34,706 bases of DNA, from the NCBI GenBank assembly GCA_020060385.1, contig JAGVAH010000020.1, positions 1 to 34,706 of the forward strand. The letters run 5' to 3'. Every line of letters starts with the position of its first letter. The first letter of the stretch is position 1. Source of the DNA: Syntrophobacterales bacterium (GTDB lineage Bacteria; Desulfobacterota; Desulfobaccia; Desulfobaccales; 0-14-0-80-60-11). This document shows positions 24,792 to 32,195 of the stretch, piece by piece. Made by a program: the position numbers and the translations under genes. The notes beneath the pieces were generated by a model. The model was given only the letters and a program-made list of their open reading frames with translations. It was not told where the DNA came from and did not search any database.

Positions 24792-24849
24792 GGGGGGAGG
24801 GCCAGGGACTAAAGGCGGGCGAGACGCCCGCTACGGGTTCCTGCCCCCC
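24792..24849 (+). terminator. Nested GC hairpin after the radical-SAM pair
   Basis: Outer arms GGGGGG (24792-24797) and CCCCCC (24844-24849) pair, followed inward by CAGGGA with TTCCTG. In the loop sits a separate perfect 7-base hairpin, GCGGGCG-AGA-CGCCCGC (24815-24831). TTTAA follows the outer arm. It begins 18 bases after the stop and could end the hpnJ transcript. The left arm matches the hairpin behind glgA. Confidence 0.5.
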
Positions 24850-24931
24850 TTTAACTCCGGCCCCTTATCTCAATCCCTTGCAAAGGGTTGACAAGGGAAT
24901 TAGTTGGTGAACAGCCCTCTCGAATGTTAAA

Positions 24932-24953
24932 GAGCAGGCGAGGGTGCCTGCTC
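24932..24953. repeat. REP-like hairpin upstream of hpnK
   Basis: GAGCAGGC and GCCTGCTC form a perfect 8-base stem with the loop GAGGGT. It is the second of three palindromic elements packed into the 365-base gap between the second radical-SAM gene and hpnK. Confidence 0.45.
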
Positions 24954-25002
24954 CACACGTATCAAGCTGTTAAAATATAGCTTGTGAGCATGATTGATGA
25001 GG

Positions 25003-25095
25003 TTTTTATCCCCCCTTCGAAAAAGGGGGGCGGGGGGGGTGGTAAGCCCCTGAAATTCCCCTAAATCCCCCTTTTTCAAAGGGGGGCTTAAGATA
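25003..25095. repeat. Palindromic interspersed repeat, copy 2 (first copy at 7848-7943)
   Basis: Same order and orientation as the element at 7848-7943: TTTTTAT, a C-run/GAAAAA/G-run hairpin, a G-rich core, AAAT plus C-runs, then CCCCCTTTTTCAAAGGGGG and CTTAAGATA. The two differ mainly in the lengths of the homopolymer runs and in the core. It lies 44 bases ahead of hpnK, so it may sit in the hpnK leader. Confidence 0.75.
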
Positions 25096-25138
25096 CTTCT
25101 CCTGCAAGGGGTCTCAGTTTCTAGCATATTATTCCTTT

Positions 25139-26026
25139 ATGGAACCTCCTCCCCTCGATCCATCTCGAACCGTCATCTTCACCGCCGATGATTTCGGCCT
25201 GTCCCCGGCCTTGAACGGCGCGGTGGCCCTGGCCCACCGCCAAGGGCTGCTCAGGTGCGCTAGCCTGATGGTCACCGGCCCCGCGGCCCCTCAAGCCCTG
25301 GCTTTGTCCCGGGATCTGCCGGAGCTCTGCCTGGGGGTGCACCTTACTTTGATCCAGGGCCGGTCCGTGCTGCCGCGTCTGGCCGTCCTCCATCTGGTGG
25401 ACTCCCAGAGACGGTTTGCCGATAATCCGGTGCAGGTGGGCTGGCGCTATTATTGGCAGCCCGGCTTGTATCCGGAAATCAGGCGGGAGCTGGCGGCCCA
25501 GATCGAGGCGGCCCTGGCCCCGGGTTTGAAAGTCTGGTTTTTAAACGGCCATGTCAACCTGCATTTGCATCCCCGCATCTTCCCCATCGTGGTGGAGTTG
25601 GCCCGGGAATACGGCATTCCCGCCGTGCGCCTGGCCCGGGAGGATTGGCGCACCGCCTTATCCCTGGATTTCCGGAATCCAACCTCCAAGATAGCCCAGG
25701 GCCTGATTTTCGCCTGGCTCAGCCGCCGGGCCCGGCGGCTGGCCCGGGCCGCAAGCCTGATCTATAACGACCACCTCTTCGGCCTGTTGAACGACGGACG
25801 GATGACCGAGGACTACCTCCTGGGCCTGGTACCCCATCTCCAACCCGGAGTCACGGAAATCTACCTCCATCCCGCGCTTTACCCGGACCAGGAATTATAC
25901 CGCTGGGCCCCGCAATACCAGCGCCAGGAGGAACTGGGGGCGCTCTTAAGCCCCAGATTGCCAGAGGCGTTGGCCGCCTCGGGGGTGGGAGTGACTGATT
26001 TCCGGGAGATGTCATGGAGAGGGTAA
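25139..26026 (+). CDS. hpnK: Hopanoid biosynthesis protein HpnK (ChbG/YdjC-like deacetylase)
   Basis: Carbohydrate deacetylase-fold protein of the hopanoid HpnK group, expected to deacetylate the amino-sugar side chain of bacteriohopanepolyols. The YdjC metal site is visible: TADDFGLSPALNGAVALAHR with the Asp-Asp pair, the histidine-containing LGVHLTLIQGRSVLP, and FLNGHVNLHLHPRIFPIVVE. The end is ITEIYLHPALYP-like (VTEIYLHPALYPDQE). At 295 residues it is complete. There is no clear ribosome-binding site before the ATG at 25139, and a palindromic repeat lies 44 bases upstream. hpnJ and hpnK are commonly neighbours; here they are split by an extra radical-SAM gene and repeats, and the usual glycosyltransferase hpnI is absent from the window. 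Assignment to HpnK rests on sequence and neighbourhood. Confidence 0.88.
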   Translation: MEPPPLDPSRTVIFTADDFGLSPALNGAVALAHRQGLLRCASLMVTGPAAPQALALSRDLPELCLGVHLTLIQGRSVLPRLAVLHLVDSQRRFADNPVQVGWRYYWQPGLYPEIRRELAAQIEAALAPGLKVWFLNGHVNLHLHPRIFPIVVELAREYGIPAVRLAREDWRTALSLDFRNPTSKIAQGLIFAWLSRRARRLARAASLIYNDHLFGLLNDGRMTEDYLLGLVPHLQPGVTEIYLHPALYPDQELYRWAPQYQRQEELGALLSPRLPEALAASGVGVTDFREMSWRG

Positions 26027-26181
26027 GAATCGTTAGCCTTGTCATGTCTATATCTTTGCCTAGTAGATGGTAGAAAATTGGCTTTGGCAAGCTGTATGGC
26101 GTCAAGAGAGCCTATAGAATGGAAGGCGCCATGTCCTAAAAACTTTATAAATTTCATCGAAGCAAGGAACTTCGAGAAGAA

Positions 26182-28404
26182 TTAATTCTTGGAATCCAGC
26201 ACCTCGCGAATTTTTTGAAGCAGGGCCACGATGGTGAAGGGTTTTTGAATAAAATGCAATCCCTCCAGGAGGATTCCATGGCGAACAATGGCGTTATCGC
26301 TATAGCCGGAGGTGAACAGCACCTTTAGATGGGGATTGGCTTGGACCAGTCTCTCCGCCAGAGATTGACCGCTCATTTCCGGCATGACCACGTCGGTCAT
26401 CAACAGATCTATGGGATGTTGGTGCTCTTGGTGGAGCACCAAAGCCTCGGCCCCCTTCCTGGCTTCCAGAACTTGATAGCCATAGCGGCGCAGAGCCTCG
26501 GCAATCATGGTCCGCACTAACTCCTCATCTTCCACCACCAAAATAGTCTCCTGTCCCCTCAGCTTTTTCGAGGGGAGGACTCTTCTTTCATCCGCCTCCG
26601 GTAAAGCATCTACCCGCGGCAGGTAGATTTTAAAAGTAGCGCCTTTTCCCACTTCACTGTACACCCAGATATCCCCTCCGCTCTGCTTGACAATCCCATA
26701 CACCGTCGCCAGCCCCATCCCCGTGCCTTCCCCTTTTTCTTTGCTAGTGTAGAAGGGCTCGAAGATATGGGTCAGGGTTTCTCCGTCCATGCCATGGCCC
26801 GTATCGCTCACTGCCAAGAGTATGTAGGAGCCTGGAGCTACCGACAAATGTTGTTTCGCGTAGACTTCATCTAAATCAATGTTGGCAGTTTCTATGGTCA
26901 ATTTGCCCCCCCGGGGCATGGCGTCCCGGGCGTTCACTGCCAGGTTCAAAATGACTTGTTCGATTTGGGTCGGATCGGCCTGCAAATAACCCAACTGGGA
27001 ATCCAGGGCCACCTCTAAATCGATGTGTTCACCGATGAGCCGCTGCAGCATGTTTTCCATGTCCAACACCACTGTATTGAGATTGAGGACGCGCGGTTGG
27101 AGAATCTGCTTGCGACTGAAAGCCAACAATTGTTTGGTCAAGTTGGCCCCCCGCTGGGCCGCCTTCGAAATTTCCTCGGCATAAGACCTCTTAGGGTCAT
27201 CTGGGGCAAGATCCATTTGCAGGAGTTCCCCAAAGCCCATGATGGCCGAAAGCAGATTATTAAAGTCATGGGCGATGCCGCCGGCCAGGCGGCCGATGGA
27301 TTCCAGCTTTTGGGCCGCAGCCAGCTGAGCCTCTAATTTGGCCTTGGTCTCCTCCGCCTGCTTTTGTTCGGTGATATCCACTGCCACCCCGCCAATGAGG
27401 ACCTGATCCTGGGCATTGGGTATGATGGGGAATTTATAGACCGACCAGTAGGTCAGATTTCCCTGAAGAGAAGGAATAGTCATTAGCGAAGCAAGCGGGA
27501 AATTTCTATCCAGAATCTCTTGATCGCTCTCCCGGTGCTGTCTGGCAATATCCTCCGGCCATAGATCATAATCCGTCAATCCCATCCAATCTTCGGTCTT
27601 TTTGTCGGCAAATCTCTCGCAAACCCCATTGACGTAAAGATAATGCCCCTGCCGATCTTTCATGAAAGCGGCGGTGGGGGTGTGGTCCATAAAGGCCCGG
27701 AACCGCTTCTCGCTCTCCCGCAATTTCTCTTCCATTAAACGGTGATCGGTAATGTCAAAGAAGACGCCGCTAATATAATCGACCTCCCCCTCCGGGTTGC
27801 AGATAATCCGGCTCCTCTCCTGAATCCATACCGGTTGTCCTGTCTTGGGCCGGATCTTATATTCCCGGAGGTAGGATTTGTCCGTCTGCATAGCCTCCAG
27901 GAACTCTCTTTTGGCTTCCGGCAAGTCTCGCGGGTCGATGAGGTCGGTCCACTTTATCTGGCGGGCATGGAATTCTTCCTGTGGATAACCAGTCAGTTTC
28001 TCCACTTTATCATCTATGAAGTTGACGGTGCCATCCATGTAGCCGGTAAACACCACCGCCGGAATGTTATTAACCAAAATGCGGTACTTTTCTTCATTTT
28101 CCCGGGCCTTGGCTTCAGACCTCTTGATGGAAAGAAACAGTGGTTCGATGAGGGCCAAACCTAGCGCCATGAGACCGGAAGCGATCAGCGCCACTATTTC
28201 TTCAGATATATCCATGGTGACGATGTGGCCGCTGGCACGCCAGTTAAGTAAAGTAAAACAACGCCTTATGGCAAGAACACTGATGGCCCCGGCAATCACT
28301 ATCCAAGCGGTGTTTCTCCCAGTAATCCTGATTAGACGCAGGGCCAAATAGGCTGCAAGAAACTGAAGGGATAGGGAGGCGAATAAGATAAGGTAAGGAT
28401 TCAT
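26182..28404 (-). CDS. Hybrid PAS histidine kinase with C-terminal receiver domain
   Basis: Membrane-bound sensor kinase. From the ATG at 28404 the order is: two or three transmembrane helices (to about residue 90), PAS domain 1 (YRILVNNIPAVVFTGYMDGT), PAS domain 2 (RFRAFMDHTPTAAFMKDRQG), a HisKA dimerisation helix with the phospho-histidine in GRLAGGIAHDFNNLLS (about His379), an HATPase domain (ILNLAVNARDAMP, SDTGHGMDGETL, GEGTGMGLATVYGIVKQSGG), and a receiver (ILVVEDEELVRTM, with the phospho-Asp in LLMTDVVMPEMSG). About 740 residues. An ATG at 28458 would add 18 residues, but it overlaps the predicted promoter. No partner response regulator or output gene is adjacent, so it is an orphan and its signal is unknown. 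A 14-base palindrome (26177-26190) covers its stop codon. Confidence 0.93.
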   Translation of the reverse strand: MNPYLILFASLSLQFLAAYLALRLIRITGRNTAWIVIAGAISVLAIRRCFTLLNWRASGHIVTMDISEEIVALIASGLMALGLALIEPLFLSIKRSEAKARENEEKYRILVNNIPAVVFTGYMDGTVNFIDDKVEKLTGYPQEEFHARQIKWTDLIDPRDLPEAKREFLEAMQTDKSYLREYKIRPKTGQPVWIQERSRIICNPEGEVDYISGVFFDITDHRLMEEKLRESEKRFRAFMDHTPTAAFMKDRQGHYLYVNGVCERFADKKTEDWMGLTDYDLWPEDIARQHRESDQEILDRNFPLASLMTIPSLQGNLTYWSVYKFPIIPNAQDQVLIGGVAVDITEQKQAEETKAKLEAQLAAAQKLESIGRLAGGIAHDFNNLLSAIMGFGELLQMDLAPDDPKRSYAEEISKAAQRGANLTKQLLAFSRKQILQPRVLNLNTVVLDMENMLQRLIGEHIDLEVALDSQLGYLQADPTQIEQVILNLAVNARDAMPRGGKLTIETANIDLDEVYAKQHLSVAPGSYILLAVSDTGHGMDGETLTHIFEPFYTSKEKGEGTGMGLATVYGIVKQSGGDIWVYSEVGKGATFKIYLPRVDALPEADERRVLPSKKLRGQETILVVEDEELVRTMIAEALRRYGYQVLEARKGAEALVLHQEHQHPIDLLMTDVVMPEMSGQSLAERLVQANPHLKVLFTSGYSDNAIVRHGILLEGLHFIQKPFTIVALLQKIREVLDSKN

Positions 28405-28428
28405 AAGTTTTTCCCTATAAAGCCAAAA

Positions 28429-28458
28429 ATTACAAAATTTATCACCATATATCATCAA
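28429..28458 (-). promoter_or_regulatory. Candidate promoter for the hybrid histidine kinase
   Basis: On the minus strand, TTGATG (28453-28458) and TGTAAT (28429-28434) lie 18 bases apart. The start site would be near 28422, about 18 bases before the ATG at 28404, which argues against the upstream ATG. The remaining 28459-28762 is AT-rich and shows no recognised gene. Confidence 0.35.
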
Positions 28459-28762
28459 GGCCTTTAAATTGTCGCGCCGCGGGTAGAAATTTAAAACAAA
28501 TATTTTGTGTCCTGTTTTCAGCTAGATACCCAACATCATGAGCAACTTTGACCTACCCCCTGAAACATGATCCTTTATTCTAGATTAAGGGCCAAAGGGT
28601 GACAATGAGATGAGCTGGAAGCGGTATACTCCGGGCAGGTCTTCGAAAGTATGCTTTAGGTGAAGGTCCTTAAGACAGAAGCCAAAACAATCCATCCGAA
28701 GAGCGGAGTGCTGATAGATATCAATTATTTCAATAGATTATATAAGTATTCTATATGTTTTT

Positions 28763-28806
28763 ATTATCTGGCAGTACCTCAATTAATCTGACAGCAACTT
28801 TCCCCA
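28763..28806. repeat. Short dispersed repeat, copy 2, abutting the 3' end of a gene
   Basis: Begins ATTATCTGG, continues TCAATTAATCTGACAG and ends in TTTCCCC, five bases before the stop codon of endonuclease IV. It is the diverged partner of 6946-6988, in the same orientation relative to the flanking gene. Confidence 0.6.
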
Positions 28807-28811
28807 CATTC

Positions 28812-29657
28812 TTAACGCGCCACCATTTTGGTGGATATCAAACTCCGGGCAGTGAGCAAGTTGCGCCATTCGTCCGCCTGGTGGCGCTTGGGGGTCTCCA
28901 TGATCGCGGCCTCCGGCTGCAGCCAGGGGTGGGAGAAGAGTTGGCGAAAGCCTTCCAGGCCGATGGCGCCCTGGCCCAGGTGGGCATGGCGGTCCCGGCG
29001 GGAGCCCAAAGGCGCCCTGGAATCATTGAGATGGATGATTTTCAAGCTCTCCAGGCCGGGGCCCCGGGCGATTTCCCCCAATAACCCCGCCACCCCCCCG
29101 GGATGGCGCAGGTCGTAGCCGGCCCCGAACGCGTGAGAGGTGTCCAGGCAGAGGCCCAGGGGCACCCCGGCCAGGCCCATGATCAACCCCAGTTCCTCCG
29201 GCTGCCGCCCCAATTCCTGCCCCTGGCCCGCGGTGTTTTCCAGGAGCACCAGGGGCGGCGGGGGGATTTTTTGCACTGCGGCCGTTAAGGCTTGGGCCAC
29301 CCGCCGGTAACTCTCCATTGCCAAAGGCGCGTGGCCGGGGTGGCAGACGAGGTAATCGGCCTCCAGGGCCTGGGCCAAGGCCAGTTCCTGGCCGAGGCGC
29401 TCCCGGGATTTTTGATATTGGGCCCCATCTACTGAGGCCAGGTTGGGGAGATAGGTGAGGTGCACCACCACCGGACCCAGACCCGCCCGCCTGCGGGCGT
29501 CGGTGAAGGCGTCTATTTCCGGCTGGGAAATCCGGCGCCACTTCCAGGCCCGGGGATTCTGGACAAAGATCTGCAGGGCCTGGCAACCCAGGACCTGAGC
29601 TTGACGAATGGCCCGCAGCAAGGACCCGGCAATGGAGAGGTGAAAGCCCAGTCTCAT
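28812..29657 (-). CDS. nfo: Endonuclease IV (Nfo), AP-site repair
   Basis: Cytosolic DNA-repair enzyme that cuts the backbone 5' of abasic sites and removes damaged 3' ends. The tri-zinc TIM-barrel signatures are present: GFHLSIAGS at the start, VVHLTYLPNLAS, VCHPGHA, VLLENTAGQG with the metal-binding Glu, CLDTSHAFGAGYDL, HLNDSRAPLGSRRDRHAHLG and the terminal metal ligand in METPK. At 281 residues it is normal length. The ATG at 29657 has no evident ribosome-binding site, only an A-rich leader. It is divergent from lptG (about 200 bases between starts). A short dispersed repeat lies against its stop codon. Confidence 0.95.
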   Translation of the reverse strand: MRLGFHLSIAGSLLRAIRQAQVLGCQALQIFVQNPRAWKWRRISQPEIDAFTDARRRAGLGPVVVHLTYLPNLASVDGAQYQKSRERLGQELALAQALEADYLVCHPGHAPLAMESYRRVAQALTAAVQKIPPPPLVLLENTAGQGQELGRQPEELGLIMGLAGVPLGLCLDTSHAFGAGYDLRHPGGVAGLLGEIARGPGLESLKIIHLNDSRAPLGSRRDRHAHLGQGAIGLEGFRQLFSHPWLQPEAAIMETPKRHQADEWRNLLTARSLISTKMVAR

Positions 29658-29661
29658 TATG

Positions 29662-29807
29662 CGGTTTTCTGTTTTCTGTTTCCGGTTTTCTGTTAAAAGA
29701 AATAAAGCTAATTAAGAATTTATATTCTTGGGTTTTGGATCCCTGAAAGAGAAACTGACATATCTCCCGGCATTTTGCCATTACAGAAAACGGAAAACAG
29801 GAAACAG
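29662..29807. repeat. Inverted A-rich GGAAAACAG repeats between nfo and lptG
   Basis: GGTTTTCTGTTTTCTGTTTCC-type sequence (29662-29693) and its inverse (29784-29807) flank a 90-base spacer. A similar purine tract sits at 11711-11738 between the NYN gene and glgA. The region holds the divergent control sequences of nfo and lptG; no clear promoter was found. Confidence 0.45.
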
Positions 29808-29857
29808 ATTTCCAACCCCCTTATCCTCCCGCCCATTTTCTGATATATGTCAGAATA

Positions 29858-30958
29858 ATGAATTCCTCCATCACCATGCGCCCCCGCATTCTCGAAGCCT
29901 ATGTGGCCCGGGAATTCCTCAAACTCACCGGTCTGAGCATGGCCACCTTTGTCTCCATTTTCCTGGTGGTGGATTTTTTCGAGAAGATTGACCGCTTGGT
30001 CCGGGCCCAGTTGGGCGCGGGGGATCTGTTGCACTACTTCCTCCTGAAAGTGCCCCTGTCCCTGGCGGAAGTCCTGCCGCCGGCGGTCCTCCTGGGAGTA
30101 ATGCTGACCTTCGGCCTGATGTCCCGGAGCCACGAAACCATGGCCATCAGGACCTCCGGCCTGGATATTCTCCGCCTCACCAGGCCGGCTGTGGGCATCG
30201 CTATCCTGGCGGGGGTGCTGCTGCTGATGTTGAAGCTGTTCCTGGTGCCCTGGAGCCAGGGCAGACTCAACCTTTTTTGGGAGACCCGGGTGGAGAAAAA
30301 ACCGCTGCCCGGCCTTCTGAACATGCAGCATTTCTGGTATAAGGGGGATCAGGTAATCTACAATATCCTCCTGTTCCGGAAGGATACCCAGACCCTGGAA
30401 GGAGTCAAGATCTATCTCTTTGACAAGAAGTTCAATCTGATTCAGATTATTGCCGCCAACCGGGCCCAATGGGAGGGGGACCACTGGCGTTTTTACCAGG
30501 GCTTCATTCAGACCTTTGACCAGGGGGGCGAGAACTTCGGGGAAAAGTTCCAGGAACGGGATGTGGTCCTCACGGAACGGCCGGAAGATTTCTCGGGACT
30601 GGAGAAAAAGGTCAACGAGATGGATCTGCCCGAACTCTACCGCTTTGTTAAGCGCCTGGAGCGGGACGGATACAAATCCACTCCCTATCGGCTGGATCTT
30701 TACCGGCGCGTCTCCCTGGCCTTCACTCCTCTGATTCTGGTGATTATGGGAATGGCTTTGACTTTAAGGGGAGAGAAAATCAACATCCCCGCGGTAGTTA
30801 CCATGGGCCTGGGATTGATGTTCGGCTACTGGCTCTTTTTCGGGCTTTGTGTCTCTTTTGGGGAGGCAGGACGCTGGCCGATTTTTTGGGCCGTCACCTT
30901 GCCCCACTTAGGTTTCGGACTGGTGGCCATCGCCTTGCTGCGTCAAGTGACCCGCTAG
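29858..30958 (+). CDS. lptG: LptF/LptG-family LPS export permease
   Basis: Inner-membrane permease subunit of the LptBFG complex, which extracts lipopolysaccharide for transport to the outer membrane. The build is typical: helix 1 (LSMATFVSIFLVVDFFEKID), PLSLAEVLPPAVLLGVMLTF with the conserved LP, the coupling element FGLMSRSHETMAIRTSG, a large periplasmic beta-jellyroll (about residues 140-270), and the final helices RVSLAFTPLILVIMGMALTL and FWAVTLPHLGFG. At 366 residues it is full size. LptG is favoured over LptF by the N-terminus, but the two are close. The start is either ATG 29858 or ATG 29876; neither has a clear ribosome-binding site. No second permease gene is in the window. Confidence 0.88.
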   Translation: MNSSITMRPRILEAYVAREFLKLTGLSMATFVSIFLVVDFFEKIDRLVRAQLGAGDLLHYFLLKVPLSLAEVLPPAVLLGVMLTFGLMSRSHETMAIRTSGLDILRLTRPAVGIAILAGVLLLMLKLFLVPWSQGRLNLFWETRVEKKPLPGLLNMQHFWYKGDQVIYNILLFRKDTQTLEGVKIYLFDKKFNLIQIIAANRAQWEGDHWRFYQGFIQTFDQGGENFGEKFQERDVVLTERPEDFSGLEKKVNEMDLPELYRFVKRLERDGYKSTPYRLDLYRRVSLAFTPLILVIMGMALTLRGEKINIPAVVTMGLGLMFGYWLFFGLCVSFGEAGRWPIFWAVTLPHLGFGLVAIALLRQVTR

Positions 30959-30970
30959 GGGGATTGCCGG

Positions 30971-31003
30971 GGCGCCAGACCGAAGGGTGGGGCCAGTTTT
31001 TTT
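30971..31003 (+). terminator. Probable rho-independent terminator of lptG
   Basis: An imperfect GC hairpin (GGCGCCAGACC with GGGTGGGGCC) is followed by a run of seven T residues at 30997-31003, 39-45 bases past the stop. Mismatches weaken the stem. Confidence 0.45.
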
Positions 31004-31134
31004 CTAGGGGGCCAAGAAGCCGGCTCCATTTGTAAATTATTGATAATTTCCCAATAATCCCCTTGTTCCTGGTGGTCGTTCGCCTGCGGTCCCAGGATTT
31101 CCCAGAGTAATGCGAACAATTCGTTAATTTTTTA

Positions 31135-31164
31135 TTGTCATGGCTGGGGAATTTGTGCTATCAA
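31135..31164 (+). promoter_or_regulatory. Candidate promoter for the HU gene
   Basis: TTGTCA (31135-31140) and TATCAA (31159-31164) are separated by 18 bases. It would give a leader of about 175 bases before the HU start. The rest of the 387-base gap has no recognised gene. Confidence 0.4.
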
Positions 31165-31345
31165 AGAACCGCCAACCCGCGGTAATTCGGCAAAGCGGGG
31201 GAGGTGTGGGGAACCATTGCCGTTGAAACAAAATACTCAGGAAAAGGGGGGATGGGCCAAGGGATACCATTTGCTGAGGTTGGTCATGATTGGGTGGAAC
31301 GGGATAAGTAGTTAACCGCAAACCAGGAGAAATGGAGACCAAAGC

Positions 31346-31618
31346 ATGACTAAAGCAGAACTGATTGCGCAAGTGGCGGGTGAGGCCCAACTAAGGAAAG
31401 TTGACGCGGAAAAGGCCATTAATTCTTTAATTCGTACTGTTTCCGATACTTTGAAGAAGCAAGGGCGGTTGGCCCTGGCTGGGTTCGGCACCTTCGTGGT
31501 TTCCCAAAGGAAGGCCCGGGAAGGCCGGAACCCCCAGACCGGCAAACCCATTAAGATCCCCGCCACCCGGGTGGTAAAATTCAAACCGGGTAAGCAGTTG
31601 AAAGATTTAGTAAAGTAG
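31346..31618 (+). CDS. DNA-binding protein HU
   Basis: Histone-like nucleoid protein of 90 residues, the classic HU length. The N-terminal helical dimer region MTKAELIAQVAGEAQLRKVD and the core LAGFGTFVVSQRKAREGRNP plus QTGKPIKIPATRVVKFKPG are complete. The DNA-contact arm with its RNPQTGKPIKIPA motif is intact, so it should bend DNA as a dimer. GGAG lies eight bases before the ATG. HU rather than IHF is chosen because of the standard GRNPQTGK...KFKPGKQLK pattern. A weak hairpin (31659-31676) with a TTT tail follows its stop. Confidence 0.96.
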   Translation: MTKAELIAQVAGEAQLRKVDAEKAINSLIRTVSDTLKKQGRLALAGFGTFVVSQRKAREGRNPQTGKPIKIPATRVVKFKPGKQLKDLVK

Positions 31619-31676
31619 CCATCTGAATAAAAAATTCACCTGCTGCTACTTAGGCACCGCCCCGCCCAGCAGGGGC

Positions 31677-32052
31677 TTTGGAAGGGTGGCCAGACGGCCC
31701 GGCTGGAACCCTGTCACCCGCCTAACTGCGCTCTTTTGAGCCCGGGCCAGTATCGCCTTGCCTCCCCGGTCGCGGTGGCGAATGAGGGGAAAGTTTGGGG
31801 CCCAGGAGCCAAACCTCCTTGGGATTTCCAGGTGGAGCCGGGGTCTGATTGCCGGTGGAAGGGGGAGAACGCGGGGCCAACGGTCTCCGTCTGCCCCCAG
31901 GGTCCAGCCGCTCCCGGAGCGGGCCATTATCCGGCATGGTTGGCGTTGACGCTTTGAAGCAATTAAAGATTTTTCCCCCTGTCGCTGGTTTGACCTAGCT
32001 CCCCCAGGGACACCAGGGATTTGGGGAAACCCCTCAGGGGACTAGAGTCCGG
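31677..32052. other. GC-rich gap between HU and selA, no gene recognised
   Basis: Frames that stay open here are short, overlap each other and show no familiar motifs. There are potential stems, for example GTTTGG...CCAAAC near 31794-31816 and an incomplete CCGCTCC/GGAGCGG palindrome near 31908-31922. A strong T-tailed terminator closes the stretch on the plus strand. It may carry an unannotated RNA, but hallmarks of RNase P, tmRNA, 6S and SRP RNA were not found. Confidence 0.3.
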
Positions 32053-32090
32053 GGGGGGAGGCGGAAGATTCCTCCCCCCTTTTATTTTTG
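32053..32090 (+). terminator. Strong intrinsic terminator on the plus strand
   Basis: GGGGGGAGG (32053-32061) pairs perfectly with CCTCCCCCC (32071-32079) around a 9-base loop, followed by TTTTATTTTT. It lies 435 bases past HU, the nearest plus-strand gene, which hints at a transcript end not explained by a known gene. Confidence 0.75.
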
Positions 32091-32195
32091 TAAGGGATTC
32101 CTCTAGTCAGCCACCCTGCCCTAGGCTTCTTCCCCGGCGTCTGCTTCCTGAATATGAAAAGGCTTTGCTGACTAACCCGGCAAACCCCTTTAGGG

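Noticed and set aside
31677-32050. RNase P RNA after HU
   Set aside because: GAGGGGAAAGTTTGGGGCC only loosely resembles the conserved GAGGAAAGTCCGGGC block, and the other conserved blocks are absent on both strands.
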